Made by a program: the position numbers and the translations under genes | Shown: positions 1-8,815 of the stretch, piece after piece | How the letters are laid out: each line of letters opens with the position of its first letter | How positions within the stretch are numbered: the stretch's first letter is position 1 | The notes under the pieces: model-generated | Seen by the model: only the letters and a program-made list of their open reading frames with translations | Database searches by the model: none | Told to the model about the DNA's origin: nothing | DNA from: CAVPLM01 sp963713545 | Lineage (GTDB): Bacteria > Actinomycetota > Thermoleophilia > RBG-16-64-13 | DNA length: 64,000 bases | Direction: 5' to 3' | NCBI GenBank assembly: GCA_963713545.1 | Contig: CAVQME010000011.1 | Location: 93,007-157,006, forward strand

Positions 1-1
1 C

Positions 2-2725
2 ATGGGCTCAGGATTGGCTGGCGGGGCAGTGGGCACCGGTATCCAGGTGGATTTCACCCGCTACATGAATTCTATTCTCGAGGTAGCCCCTGACGGCTCC
101 TGGGCCCGGGTGCAGCCGGGCGTCGTCATGGCATCCCTGAACCAGCATCTGAAGACTTACGGGACCTTCTTCGCTCCCGATCCCTCCAGTGAGAACTACT
201 GCAGCCTGGGAGGGATGATAGGGACCAACTCCTCTGGAGCCCGCACGGTGGCCTACGGAGGCACTAAGGACCACGTGCTTGCGCTGGAGGTGGTGCTGGC
301 AGACGGTTCGACGTTCTCCGCGCGCCCCTACGCAGATGGCAGCCCGCAACTGGCGGCTCTCCTGGCAGCGAAGACCGGGGCCGGACACGCCTTTGCCTCC
401 GTCGTGCCCGAGCTCCTCGAGAAGCAGGAGATCATCGCCGGCGGCATGCCCCGGGTGGTCAAGAACTGTTCGGGGTACCGAGTGGAGACCGTCCTCGGGC
501 ATGCAGCCCACCTGGGCGTGGCCAACTCGGACGCCCCCGTCGTGTTTCAGCTGCAGAACATGTTCGTGGGGGCCGAGGGCACTTTGGGCCTGGTCACCGA
601 GGCCACCCTCAACCTGGTGCCCCTGCCCGCGCTGAGGGGCATCGCCATGGCCTACTTCCCCTCGGTGTTCGCCTCGGGAGAGGCCGTGCCCGGCATCCTG
701 GCTCTGTCTCCCACCGCGGTGGAGATCATGGACTCCCGCTTCCTGGGGCTGGTGCGTAAGCATGACTCGCGCGTCGACGCCATGCTTCCCGAGCGCACGG
801 ACACCGCGCTCCTCGTCGAGTTCGAAGGCCAGGACGAAGGGGAGCTCGACGAGAAGTTCGCCGGTCTTCGCCGGCATCTGGATACTACCGCTGCCCTGAA
901 GATGGTCCGGGCCACTAGCGCCGCGGAGACCGACCGCCTGTGGACGGTGCGGAAGTCGGCCGTCGCCCTGGCTTTGCGCATGCCCGGACCGCGGCGGGCG
1001 CTCCCCTTCATCGAAGACGTAACGGTCCACCCCACGGAAGTGCCCGACTACGTCGACTTCCTGCAGCGGTTGTTCGACCGCGAAGGCGTGGACGCGGTCA
1101 TGTACGGCCACCTAGGCGACGGCAATATCCACACGCGTCCCCTCCTCGATCCCAAGGATCCGGACGATCTGCGGACGATGCAGCGCCTCTATGACGAGGT
1201 CTCCACCTACGTGCTCGGCATCCGAGGGACCATGTCCGGCGAGCATGGCGACGGGCTGCTCCGGACCCCTTATGTCCGGCAGATGTACGGGGAGGAGATC
1301 TACGCTCTCTTCGAAAGCATCAAGAATGCCTTCGATCCCCAGGGTGTGATGAACCCGGGGAAGAAGGTCGGGCCGCAGGAAGAGAGCGGGAGCCTGCTGC
1401 GAGATCTGCGCTACGGTGCAGGCTACAGGACGGTGCCCCAGGAGCCCATCCTCCACTTCCCGGGCACTGAATACGAGCGAGAGATCGAGAAGTGCCACGG
1501 GTGCGGACAATGCAAGAGCACCGTCGTCACCACGATGTGCCCCACCTACAAGGCCACCCGCCGGGAGCACGCCTCGCCCCGGGCGAAGGCCAACCTCTTG
1601 CGGAGCATCATCACCGGCGCCCTCGACCCGGAGAGTACTCATGGCGAGGCCGCCGCGAAGACGGTGGCCGACTACTGCATCGTGTGCGGCATGTGCGCCG
1701 TGGAATGCCCTTCCAACGTGAACATCCCCAAGCTCATGCTCGAGGCTAAGACCAAGTACCGGGCAGCCCATCCAGGCGCGCTCACCGACATGATCCTTGG
1801 CCGTGCGGAGATCGTCTCGCGCCTCGGCCACGCCTCGGCGCCGCTCGCCAACCGCCTGCTCAGGCAACCCATGGTGCGACGCCTGGCGCGGCCGCTCGTA
1901 GGTATCGACTCGCGACGGCCGATGCCGCCGTTTGCCCGTAGGACGTTCAGCGAGTCGGGCCGGGCGCACGGCGGCCCGCTCCCTGAGCGCTTCCCAGCCC
2001 CCACCGTGGCCTACTTCTACGACCTGTTCGCGGAGTACAACGATCCCCGCCTCGCCCAGACCGTCCAGCGCATTCTTGAGGCTCACGGCATCCAGGTGCT
2101 GCTCCCCGAGCAACGAGCCAGTGGCATCCCGGAGATGCTCTACGGCTACTTCGAAAGCGCTCGGGCGGCGGCGGAGTTCAACATCCGCGCCTTCTTGCCG
2201 GCGGTGAACGCCGGGGCGGCGCTGGTGAGCGCTGAGCCGACGGCCACCTTCGCCTTCAAGGTCCACTACCCGGACTATGCGCCCAGCCCCGACTGCTCCG
2301 TTGTCGCCAATGCTACCCACGACCTGGGTGAGTTCCTCGTCCGCTTTCGCGCGGACCACAGCGAGAACGTGCCCGCCGCCAGGCCGCTCCCATCCTACTA
2401 TCGCCGAGTCGCGTACCACCAACCGTGCCACCTCAAGGCGCAACAGATCGATAACCCTGGTCTCGAGCTCTTGCGCGAGATCCCCGGCCTAGAAGTCGTC
2501 GATCTGGCGGCGGGTTGCTGCGGCATGGCCGGCACCTTCGGGATGAAGGCCGATACCTACGAACTTTCGATGCTAACGGGCAAGCCTCTCTTTGACCGTA
2601 TCGCCGAGGTCGCGCCCGATCTGGTGGTCAGCGAGTGCAGCACCTGCCGTATGCAGATAGCCCAGGGAACCGGCCTCCCCACAGTGCACCCCGTCACCCT
2701 GCTGGCCAGGGCGTACGGGGCGTAG
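2..2725 (+). CDS. FAD-binding oxidase fused to Fe-S/CCG reductase (glycolate/D-lactate oxidase type), 5' truncated
   Basis: Resembles a GlcD-GlcF or YdiJ-like fusion that oxidises a 2-hydroxyacid with FAD and passes electrons through iron-sulfur clusters, probably at the membrane. The visible part begins inside the FAD-binding PCMH domain (GSGLAGGAV near residue 2), so the true N-terminus lies upstream of the window. The FAD-oxidase C-terminal domain follows, with GHLGDGNIH near 370 and SGEHGDG near 415. Two ferredoxin-type motifs follow (CHGCGQC near 497, CIVCGMCAVECP near 560), then a CCG domain with CHLK near 808, CCGM near 839 and CSTC near 879. The substrate cannot be read from the sequence. 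The next gene is convergent, only 13 bases away. Confidence 0.88.
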   Translation: MGSGLAGGAVGTGIQVDFTRYMNSILEVAPDGSWARVQPGVVMASLNQHLKTYGTFFAPDPSSENYCSLGGMIGTNSSGARTVAYGGTKDHVLALEVVLADGSTFSARPYADGSPQLAALLAAKTGAGHAFASVVPELLEKQEIIAGGMPRVVKNCSGYRVETVLGHAAHLGVANSDAPVVFQLQNMFVGAEGTLGLVTEATLNLVPLPALRGIAMAYFPSVFASGEAVPGILALSPTAVEIMDSRFLGLVRKHDSRVDAMLPERTDTALLVEFEGQDEGELDEKFAGLRRHLDTTAALKMVRATSAAETDRLWTVRKSAVALALRMPGPRRALPFIEDVTVHPTEVPDYVDFLQRLFDREGVDAVMYGHLGDGNIHTRPLLDPKDPDDLRTMQRLYDEVSTYVLGIRGTMSGEHGDGLLRTPYVRQMYGEEIYALFESIKNAFDPQGVMNPGKKVGPQEESGSLLRDLRYGAGYRTVPQEPILHFPGTEYEREIEKCHGCGQCKSTVVTTMCPTYKATRREHASPRAKANLLRSIITGALDPESTHGEAAAKTVADYCIVCGMCAVECPSNVNIPKLMLEAKTKYRAAHPGALTDMILGRAEIVSRLGHASAPLANRLLRQPMVRRLARPLVGIDSRRPMPPFARRTFSESGRAHGGPLPERFPAPTVAYFYDLFAEYNDPRLAQTVQRILEAHGIQVLLPEQRASGIPEMLYGYFESARAAAEFNIRAFLPAVNAGAALVSAEPTATFAFKVHYPDYAPSPDCSVVANATHDLGEFLVRFRADHSENVPAARPLPSYYRRVAYHQPCHLKAQQIDNPGLELLREIPGLEVVDLAAGCCGMAGTFGMKADTYELSMLTGKPLFDRIAEVAPDLVVSECSTCRMQIAQGTGLPTVHPVTLLARAYGA

Positions 2726-2738
2726 AGACGCTGCCGCG

Positions 2739-2924
2739 TCACTTGTCGCAGAACAGAGTCCCACCCTTGGCCCAGCTCTCGCGCGAGTAGTCCTCGATGA
2801 CCACGTCCACCTGGTCTTCGGGGGCGCCGGTGAACTTCACAACCACGTCGGTGATCTCCCGGGCCAGCCGGCGTTTCTGTTCAACACTGCGTCCTTCGAG
2901 CATCTTGACGACTATGAACGGCAC
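2739..2924 (-). CDS. 4-oxalocrotonate tautomerase family protein (61 aa)
   Basis: A small tautomerase-superfamily protein of about the usual 62-residue subunit size. The GTG at 2924-2922 is chosen because it places proline directly after the initiator (V-P-F-I-V-V-K-M-L-E-G-R), and Pro-1 is the catalytic base of this family. An AGGAGG ribosome-binding site lies six bases upstream. A longer reading frame exists but would bury Pro-1. The conserved EDQVDVVIEDYS segment follows. The substrate is unknown; these enzymes act as homohexamers on enol/keto substrates. It converges on the oxidase gene to its left. Confidence 0.8.
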   Translation of the reverse strand: MPFIVVKMLEGRSVEQKRRLAREITDVVVKFTGAPEDQVDVVIEDYSRESWAKGGTLFCDK

Positions 2925-3117
2925 GGAGTCCTCCTGGGTCGATGGGATGGTGGGACCTTTGGCAGCGCGCCACGTGTGCCCAGGTAATCTACCATCCGCG
3001 GCGTCCTCCCTGACGACGTGGATGGGTCGGGGCCACCAGAACGGGACCAAGGTCGTAGCTGCTGCCGGCCGTACGCATGACACACTTCTCCGAGAGCACG
3101 CGGGCAAGGGAATGGGG

Positions 3118-3149
3118 TATGATGTGGTTATATAAAGCACCACTTTATA
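3118..3149. promoter_or_regulatory. putative promoter and operator of the toxin-antitoxin module
   Basis: A TATGAT hexamer at 3118-3123 could be a -10 element. Just downstream lies an inverted repeat, TATAAAG (3131-3137) and CTTTATA (3143-3149), with a 5-base spacer. It ends 17 bases before the antitoxin ATG. This is where a Phd-type antitoxin would be expected to autorepress. The assignment is inferred from position and symmetry. Confidence 0.45.
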
Positions 3150-3166
3150 GCAAGGTAGATTCCGTC

Positions 3167-3427
3167 ATGCCGCGCATAGGCCTCCGTGACCTGAAGATTC
3201 ACGCGTCCCAAGTACTTCGCGACGTGGAGAAGAACCGCATCCGCTACGTGGTCACGAAACGGGGTGAGCCTCAGGCCATCATCATCCCGTACTCCGCGCA
3301 CGAAGAATCGGCACCCGTCGACCGAGAGGCTGCGTGGAACCGGATCGCCGACGCTTTGGCGGAGGTACGCCGCAGCTGGGATTCTCCTCTCACCGCGGAG
3401 GAGATCATTCGAGACATGCGGCACTGA
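3167..3427 (+). CDS. Phd/YefM-type antitoxin
   Basis: An 86-residue antitoxin. The N-terminal half (MPRIGLRDLKIHASQVLRD, then VVTKRGEPQAIIIP) is the Phd/YefM DNA-binding fold; the C-terminal part, rich in charged residues and Trp, would wrap around the toxin. ATG 3167 is preferred over an upstream in-frame start at 3077 because it gives the canonical N-terminus and leaves the palindrome outside the gene. The partner PIN toxin starts 19 bases downstream in the same orientation. The family normally neutralises the toxin and represses its own operon. Confidence 0.82.
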   Translation: MPRIGLRDLKIHASQVLRDVEKNRIRYVVTKRGEPQAIIIPYSAHEESAPVDREAAWNRIADALAEVRRSWDSPLTAEEIIRDMRH

Positions 3428-3446
3428 CGGTCGAGCGAAGGCCACC

Positions 3447-3881
3447 GTGGACGCCAGACCCCTTACCATCGACGCGAGTGTCTTCGTCCGAGCTGCGATC
3501 CCGCACGAAGACGGCTTCGAAGAAAGCGCCGATTTCCTTCGCTCGCTCGGCGCGGCGCGGCGATTGGTGATCCTACCCACGCTTGTCAAGCCAGAGGTCT
3601 CGGGCGCGCTGAGCCGGGGGCTCGGCGACCCAGAAACTGTCGAGGTCGTTCTCGATGAGCTCGACCGACTGGCGGATGCTCTCTTCGTGCCCCTGGACCG
3701 ATCCCTTGCTGGAGAGGCCGCCGAAATCGCTCGCCAGGCCGGGCTGCGAGGCGCGGATGCGGTCTACGCCGCCACCGCGCGTCGCTTCGACGCGGTCCTG
3801 GTGACGCTCGACAGGCAGCAGTTGGAGAGACTACCGCCCCACATCAGCGTTTGTTCTCCCTGCGAGGCGCTCGAGACATAG
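3447..3881 (+). CDS. PIN-domain ribonuclease toxin (VapC-like)
   Basis: A 144-residue PIN-domain protein, a Mg2+-dependent RNase that typically cleaves tRNA or rRNA when its antitoxin is lost. Acidic residues expected in the active site are visible: D9 (TIDASVFV), E50 (LVKPEVSGA), D104 (GADAVYAAT) and D122 (VTLDRQQ). The start is GTG 3447. The open frame extends upstream over the antitoxin, but the PIN fold begins here. It follows the antitoxin directly and ends before a strong hairpin. The RNA target cannot be predicted. Confidence 0.82.
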   Translation: MDARPLTIDASVFVRAAIPHEDGFEESADFLRSLGAARRLVILPTLVKPEVSGALSRGLGDPETVEVVLDELDRLADALFVPLDRSLAGEAAEIARQAGLRGADAVYAATARRFDAVLVTLDRQQLERLPPHISVCSPCEALET

Positions 3882-3965
3882 CCCGGATTGCAGCCCGGAT
3901 AGCTTCCTGAGTCGCGGATTTCTATCGACCGCGTTTCGGAAGACCCCGGCGTGTCGGGATGCGAC

Positions 3966-3995
3966 GCGGCCGGCATCCCCGCGGATGCCGGCCGC
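3966..3995. terminator. strong GC-rich hairpin between convergent genes
   Basis: Arms 3966-3978 and 3983-3995 are perfectly complementary over 13 bases with a 4-base loop. The hairpin sits between the toxin gene (+) and sdhB (-), so it can serve both strands. There is no clear U-tract, so it may act as a processing or 3'-stabilising stem rather than a classic intrinsic terminator. Confidence 0.55.
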
Positions 3996-4053
3996 CTATC
4001 GTTCCCCCGCTCGCAACACCCCAGCGGACCGTCGTCCGGTCTGGGGGCCACCC

Positions 4054-4782
4054 CTACTTGAGCTTGCCGAAGATCCTCCGGCGCACAACAGTCCTCTTGA
4101 GCCCCTGGATACCCTCTGTGGGATTGAGCTCCTTCGGACATGCTTCCACACAGTTCATGATCGTGTGACAACGGTAGACGCCGCGTTCGTTATCGAAGCG
4201 AGGTAAGCGTTCCTTGCGGGCCTCGTCCCGGCTGTCCACCTCGAACCGGTAGGCCTTAAGTAGAGCCGCAGGTCCCAGGTAGTTCTCCTCGCCCCACGCC
4301 GACGGGCAACTGGAGTAGCAGCATCCGCACAGGATACAGTCCACCGGCATGTCGATCTTCCTGCGCTCTTTGGGCGACTGGATGATCTCCTTCTCGGGGT
4401 CGGGCGAGTTCCGGATCAGCCAGGGCATGATGTACTCGTACTTGGCAAAGAACTGGTCCATGTCGCAGACCATGTCCTTCACCAACGGCAGGTGAGGCAT
4501 AGGGCCGACCGTGATGAGATCCGTATCGAGATGCTTGACGTTTGTCTGGCAGGCCAGCCGGTAGGCACCGTTGATGTACATGGCGCAGCTGCCGCACACG
4601 GACGCCCGACAGCAGAAGCGGAACGACAGGCTCCCGTCGAACTTCTCCTGAATATGGAAGAGACCCTCGAGCACGGTGAGGTTCTCACCTTCGTAGGTGA
4701 CGGTGTATTCCTCCCAGTGGGCCTCCGGGTCCTTCTTGCTGTGAGGATCTTGCCGCTTGAGGCGAAACTTGATGTCAGGCAT
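4054..4782 (-). CDS. sdhB: succinate dehydrogenase/fumarate reductase iron-sulfur subunit
   Basis: The 242-residue electron-transfer subunit of complex II. The N-terminal [2Fe-2S] ferredoxin domain shows C58, C63, C66 and C78 (CRASVCGSC...C). The C-terminal domain carries CILCGCCYSSCP near 148 and CHTIMNCVEACPKELNP near 205, which ligate the [4Fe-4S] and [3Fe-4S] centres. It passes electrons from the SdhA FAD to the membrane anchor. The ATG overlaps the sdhA stop (TGATG), so translation is coupled. It is the last gene of the fum-sdh operon and ends before the shared hairpin. Confidence 0.95.
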   Translation of the reverse strand: MPDIKFRLKRQDPHSKKDPEAHWEEYTVTYEGENLTVLEGLFHIQEKFDGSLSFRFCCRASVCGSCAMYINGAYRLACQTNVKHLDTDLITVGPMPHLPLVKDMVCDMDQFFAKYEYIMPWLIRNSPDPEKEIIQSPKERRKIDMPVDCILCGCCYSSCPSAWGEENYLGPAALLKAYRFEVDSRDEARKERLPRFDNERGVYRCHTIMNCVEACPKELNPTEGIQGLKRTVVRRRIFGKLK

Positions 4783-6494
4783 CAGTACTTCCGCTCCTGT
4801 AGCTCGAAAGTGCCGAGAGTCACGGGCTTGAAGCCGAGACGAGGACCGATTGCTTCGGGCTGGTAGAAGGCCAGGGTGTGCTTGAGCCAGTTCGCATCGT
4901 CGCGCGTATCGTAGTCGGTCCGGAAATGCGCTCCGCGGGACTCCTGCCGGGCGATCGCGCCTAGGCCGACGCAGAGAGCCAAGTCGATCATTCCTTCGAA
5001 CTCGATAGTCCGGATCATATCGACGTTGAAGACGGTGCCTGTCCAGCGGAGGCCGATGTTCTTCACCCGCTCCTTGACGGATACAAGCTTCTCCAAACCC
5101 GTCCTCATGGTGGCCTCGTCGCGGAACAGGAAGAAGTGCTCTTTCATCGCTACGGTCATCTCGGCGCGCAGCGCATACGCATCGTCGGTGCCGGTCTTGG
5201 CACCCAGTTCCTCGACTTTCTGCTCCATCGCCTGAACGGCGGCGAACGCGGTCCGGGCGTTCGGCGGCCGCTTATCGGTCCGCCCTTCCAGATAACGCAC
5301 CACTTCTGCTCCGGCGCGCCGACCGAACACGATCGTCTCGAGCAGGGAGTTGCCGCCCAAACGGTTGGCTCCGTGGACCGAAACGCAGGCACACTCACCG
5401 GCGGCGTACAGGCCGGGCATGACCGTGGTTCCGTTCACATCCGTGTCGATGCCCCCCATCCAGTAGTGCTGGCTGGGGACGACCGGAATGGGCTCCTCTA
5501 TCGGGTCCACGCCTTCGAAGTGGATGGCCAAGTCGCGGATCCCAGGGAGGCGCTCCAGGATCTTCTCCGCTCCTAGATGGCGAAGGTCGAGATACACGTA
5601 ACCTTGTCCGCCGATCCCTCGGCCTTCGTTGATCTCGATCTGTATCGAACGAGCCGTGATGTCACGCGGGGCCAATTCCATGAACTTGGGCGCGTATTTC
5701 TCCATGAAGCGCTCGCCCAGGTCGTTGATGAGGTAGCCGCCCTCGCCCCGGGCCCCTTCGGTCATGAGGATCTGGGTGGTGTAGAGACCTGTCGGGTGGA
5801 ACTGGACGAACTCCATGTCCTTGAGAGGCACGCCCGCTTCGTAGGCCATGGACATCCCGCAGCCCGTGCTGATGAGGCTGTTGGTGGTGTTGCTGTAGGT
5901 GCGGCCGGCGCCCCCGGTCGCGATGACGACCGCGTTAGCCGTGAATGCCTCGAAGCCACCGTGGATCATGTCGTACGAGACCACACCTTGGCAGACACCC
6001 TCGTGCACGATCAACTTGGCCACGTACTGCTCGACATACATCTTGACCTGCTGCTTGTAGGCCTCCTCGACCAGGGTATGCAGCAGGTAGTGGCCGGTCT
6101 TGTCGGCGCCGTAGCAGCAGCGCGGGAAACCGGCGCCTCCGAACGGCCGCTGGGCGATGGTCCCATCGTCGAAACGACTGAAGGGGCAACCCCAGTGGTC
6201 CATCTCGTAGATGACCCTGGGAGCGTCCTTGGCCATCTGGACGGCGCAATCTTGATCGACCAGGAAGTCGCCGCCCTTGGTGGTGTCGAAGGCGTGCTTC
6301 TCCCAGGTGTCGTCGCGGCCTTCGGGGTGGTTACCGAGAGCGGCGTTGATGCCACCTTGGGCTTGACCGGAATGGCTCCGGCCTGGATGGACTTGGGAGA
6401 GTATCGCCACATCGGCCCCGGCCCGCTTGGCTTCGATAGCAGCGCGCAGGCCGGCAAGGCCGCCGCCCACAACGATCACGTCATGATGGATCAT
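4782..6494 (-). CDS. sdhA: succinate dehydrogenase/fumarate reductase flavoprotein subunit
   Basis: The 570-residue catalytic subunit interconverting succinate and fumarate. An N-terminal Rossmann motif (VVGGGLAGLRAAIEA) is followed by GRSHSGQAQGG, where the His is the expected covalent FAD attachment site. HPTGLYTTQILMTEGARGEGG carries active-site residues. RLGGNSLLE and the long helical C-terminal domain are typical. It lies between sdhD, 16 bases upstream, and sdhB, which it overlaps. Direction in vivo (oxidase or fumarate reductase) cannot be decided from sequence alone. Confidence 0.96.
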   Translation of the reverse strand: MIHHDVIVVGGGLAGLRAAIEAKRAGADVAILSQVHPGRSHSGQAQGGINAALGNHPEGRDDTWEKHAFDTTKGGDFLVDQDCAVQMAKDAPRVIYEMDHWGCPFSRFDDGTIAQRPFGGAGFPRCCYGADKTGHYLLHTLVEEAYKQQVKMYVEQYVAKLIVHEGVCQGVVSYDMIHGGFEAFTANAVVIATGGAGRTYSNTTNSLISTGCGMSMAYEAGVPLKDMEFVQFHPTGLYTTQILMTEGARGEGGYLINDLGERFMEKYAPKFMELAPRDITARSIQIEINEGRGIGGQGYVYLDLRHLGAEKILERLPGIRDLAIHFEGVDPIEEPIPVVPSQHYWMGGIDTDVNGTTVMPGLYAAGECACVSVHGANRLGGNSLLETIVFGRRAGAEVVRYLEGRTDKRPPNARTAFAAVQAMEQKVEELGAKTGTDDAYALRAEMTVAMKEHFFLFRDEATMRTGLEKLVSVKERVKNIGLRWTGTVFNVDMIRTIEFEGMIDLALCVGLGAIARQESRGAHFRTDYDTRDDANWLKHTLAFYQPEAIGPRLGFKPVTLGTFELQERKY

Positions 6495-6510
6495 GTCTCG
6501 CTCACCTTAC

Positions 6511-6873
6511 CTAACTGATCCAGGGCCAGAGGGCCCAGGTTCCATATGCCATGAACGCGATACCCACCACCCAGAGAACGATGGTGAGGATCAGGGCACG
6601 CGTACGCGAGGTGAACCAGTAGTCCATGAGCACCATGCGCAGACCGTTGAGGGCATGGTAGATGCCGGCCGCCAGCAGGATGATGTCGACCGCAGTGAGC
6701 CCGGCGTGGGCCAGGCGGTCGGCGATATTGTCGTAGTTCAGTTCACCGATATTGAGGATGTGCGTGAAGATCAGATGGATCGCCAGCATCACGATCAGGA
6801 GCACGGCGGTGACCCTCTGGAAGACCCAGGACCACATCCCGCCCCTGTGGGTGGAGACAGTCTCGGCTTTCAA
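6511..6873 (-). CDS. sdhD: succinate dehydrogenase membrane anchor subunit (SdhD-like)
   Basis: A 120-residue integral membrane protein with three hydrophobic helices (near 17-38, 58-75 and 90-115). Helix I contains VFQRVTAVLLIVMLAIH, and helix II the YHALNGLRMVLMDYW signature whose His and Arg fit haem and quinone binding. It shares the YHALNG(L/V)R block with the adjacent SdhC-like protein, so the two anchors look paralogous. The ATG overlaps the end of sdhC by four bases, implying coupling. Assignment as D rather than C rests on gene order only. Confidence 0.82.
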   Translation of the reverse strand: MKAETVSTHRGGMWSWVFQRVTAVLLIVMLAIHLIFTHILNIGELNYDNIADRLAHAGLTAVDIILLAAGIYHALNGLRMVLMDYWFTSRTRALILTIVLWVVGIAFMAYGTWALWPWIS

Positions 6874-7280
6874 CTGGTCACCCCCTCACCGGTGACGATG
6901 TAGGTGAAGGCTACCCAGGCGAAGATGGCGAAACAGATGACCACCACCGCCATAGCGCTCCAGAACAGCAGCTTGTGCCGGTGCACCCCGATGCCGAAGT
7001 CCATGAGGATGATGCGCACTCCGTTCAGCGCGTGATAAAGAACGGCCACAACCAGCGCCAGGTCCAGAAGGACCAAGACAGGATGGTCGAAGGTCTTCAT
7101 CAGGCTGTTCAGCGTTTCACCGTCGCCGCCGAACTGCCCTGTGGAGATGATGATGATGTGGGCGCCCAAATAGAACACGAGGATGAGCCCGCTGATCCGG
7201 AACAGTAACCAGGCCCACATCCCGGTCGCCTTCCAGAGCCCGACCCCGACGTTGGCCGTCTCACGAGGTTTTCCGCTCAA
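6870..7280 (-). CDS. sdhC: succinate dehydrogenase cytochrome b subunit (SdhC-like)
   Basis: A 136-residue membrane anchor with three predicted helices. Helix I has LLFRISGLILVFYLGAH, the middle helix YHALNGVRIILMDFG, and the last helix begins near LLFWSAMAVVV. These match the haem b and quinone-binding anchor of complex II. It starts with an ATG that overlaps the fumarase beta stop by four bases and ends overlapping sdhD. Coupled synthesis with SdhD is expected because the two form the membrane heterodimer. Confidence 0.85.
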   Translation of the reverse strand: MSGKPRETANVGVGLWKATGMWAWLLFRISGLILVFYLGAHIIIISTGQFGGDGETLNSLMKTFDHPVLVLLDLALVVAVLYHALNGVRIILMDFGIGVHRHKLLFWSAMAVVVICFAIFAWVAFTYIVTGEGVTS

Positions 7281-7837
7281 GAATCCCCCTTCCTCTCGTA
7301 CTTCTTGCGACCTTCGGTGTAAAGATCGCCGCCGTACATATCGTTGATGACCACCACAGGGAAATCCTCCACCTGAAGCTCGCGGATGGCCTCAGGACCC
7401 AGATCTTCATAGGCGACGACTTTGGCCGAGACGATCCTCTGGGCGAGGAGGGCGCCTGCGCCGCCGGTGGCGCCCAGGTAGACGGCCTTGTCGCGCTTGA
7501 GCGCCTCCTTGACGGCTTCGTTGCGAAGCCCCTTGCCGATCATGCCCTTGAGCCCCAGGTCGAGCAGCTTGGGCGAATAGACGTCCATGCGGCCGGACGT
7601 CGTCGGACCGGCCGACCCGATCACCTCACCCGGTTTGGGCGGGGTGGGGCCCACGAAGTAGATGATCTGCCCCTGGATGTCGATGGGCAGAGCCTCGCCC
7701 TTGTCGATAAGCTCCACCAGCCGTTTGTGAGCGGCGTCGCGGCCCGTGTAGATCGTCCCGGTGATGAGCAGGCGGTCGCCGGCATGAAGGCTTTCGACGA
7801 CCTCGTCGGTGAGTGGGGTGGTGACGGAGCGTTCCAT
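7277..7837 (-). CDS. fumarate hydratase class I, beta subunit
   Basis: A 186-residue subunit matching the C-terminal half of oxygen-sensitive class I fumarases, which hydrate fumarate to malate. Family blocks are GDRLLITGTIYTGRDAAHKR near the N-terminus, FVGPTPPKPGEVIGSAGPTTSGRMD, and ATGGAGALLAQ. The ATG at 7837 shares a base with the alpha-subunit stop (TGATG); the extra 12 residues of a longer frame would overlap alpha and are not needed. It sits between alpha and sdhC, so succinate-to-malate steps are made from one transcript. Confidence 0.93.
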   Translation of the reverse strand: MERSVTTPLTDEVVESLHAGDRLLITGTIYTGRDAAHKRLVELIDKGEALPIDIQGQIIYFVGPTPPKPGEVIGSAGPTTSGRMDVYSPKLLDLGLKGMIGKGLRNEAVKEALKRDKAVYLGATGGAGALLAQRIVSAKVVAYEDLGPEAIRELQVEDFPVVVINDMYGGDLYTEGRKKYERKGDS

Positions 7838-8682
7838 CAGAGCACCACCTCTTTGTGCCGGGCGGAGTGGCATTGGACGTTGACCGCCACCGGCATGCTG
7901 GCGATGTGCGCCGGCAACTCCTCCACGAAGACGTCGATCACGGTGGTGGTGCCCCCGAGGCCTGCCGGGCCGATGCCCAGAGAGTTGCAGCGGCGCTCCA
8001 GCTCGTCCTCGAGTTCGGCCAGCCGCGGGTCGGGGTTAGTGGAGCCGACCTCGCGCAGCAGGGCGTGCTTGGCCATGTACGCCGCCTTCTCGAACGTCCC
8101 CCCGAGCCCCACCCCCACGATGATGGGCGGGCATGGGTTGGGACCGGCCTTGCTGACTGTGTCGACGATGAAGTCGATCGCACCCTGTCTGCCTTGCGAA
8201 GGTTTCAGCATGCCCAGTGCGCTCATGTTCTCGGCACCCCCGCCCTTGGGAGCGACGATCACTTTCACCTTGTCTCCTGGAACGATCCGTGTGTGCAGCA
8301 TGGCCGGAGTGTTGTCGCCGGTGTTCTTGCGGGCCCCGATGGGGTCGGCGACGGCCGATTTGCGCAAATAGCCTTCCGTATAGCCCTTGCGCACGCCTTC
8401 GTCCACCGCCTCTTCGAGACTACCCCCCATTAGGTGCACGTCCTGGCCTATCTCGAGAAACACCACGGCCAGCCCCGTGTCCTGGCAGAGAGGCCGGTCC
8501 GTGTCTTTGGCGAGCTTGGCGTTCTCGAGGAGCTCGCGGAAGATATCCCTTCCCGTCTCGGACTCTTCCCGCTCGGCCGCTTGCTCGAAGAACGCGACCA
8601 CATCCTCGCCCAGATGATTGCAGGCGTCGACAGCCAGCTTGGCCACCGCCTCAGTGATCTGGGCGACGTCCAACTCCCTCAC
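7837..8682 (-). CDS. fumarate hydratase class I, alpha subunit
   Basis: The 281-residue N-terminal half of split class I fumarase, which binds the catalytic [4Fe-4S] cluster. The three expected cysteines are C66 (RPLCQDTG), C184 (GPNPCPPI) and C232 (ERRCNSLG). The GARKNTGDNTPAMLH and APKGGGAENMS blocks are typical. It is the first gene of the six-gene fumarase/succinate dehydrogenase operon and is divergent from trpS across a 228-base spacer. Tartrate dehydratases share the fold, but the neighbouring sdh genes favour fumarase. Confidence 0.93.
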   Translation of the reverse strand: MRELDVAQITEAVAKLAVDACNHLGEDVVAFFEQAAEREESETGRDIFRELLENAKLAKDTDRPLCQDTGLAVVFLEIGQDVHLMGGSLEEAVDEGVRKGYTEGYLRKSAVADPIGARKNTGDNTPAMLHTRIVPGDKVKVIVAPKGGGAENMSALGMLKPSQGRQGAIDFIVDTVSKAGPNPCPPIIVGVGLGGTFEKAAYMAKHALLREVGSTNPDPRLAELEDELERRCNSLGIGPAGLGGTTTVIDVFVEELPAHIASMPVAVNVQCHSARHKEVVL

Positions 8683-8815
8683 AATATGTTCCTCCTCGAC
8701 TCGGGTCAGCGCCCCCAGCCTTGCCCTGGCATTCCCCGCAGGCCACTCTACACTCTTTCGCCCCGCACCGGAAGACGGACCCCGCCGCTTTGCGGGCCAG
8801 AAGCGGGGGCCGCGG

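Noticed and set aside
5577..6518. A 313-residue plus-strand open frame opposite sdhA
   Set aside because: It is the antisense shadow of a strongly conserved gene; the His/Asp/Gly-rich composition is an artefact of GC-rich codons.
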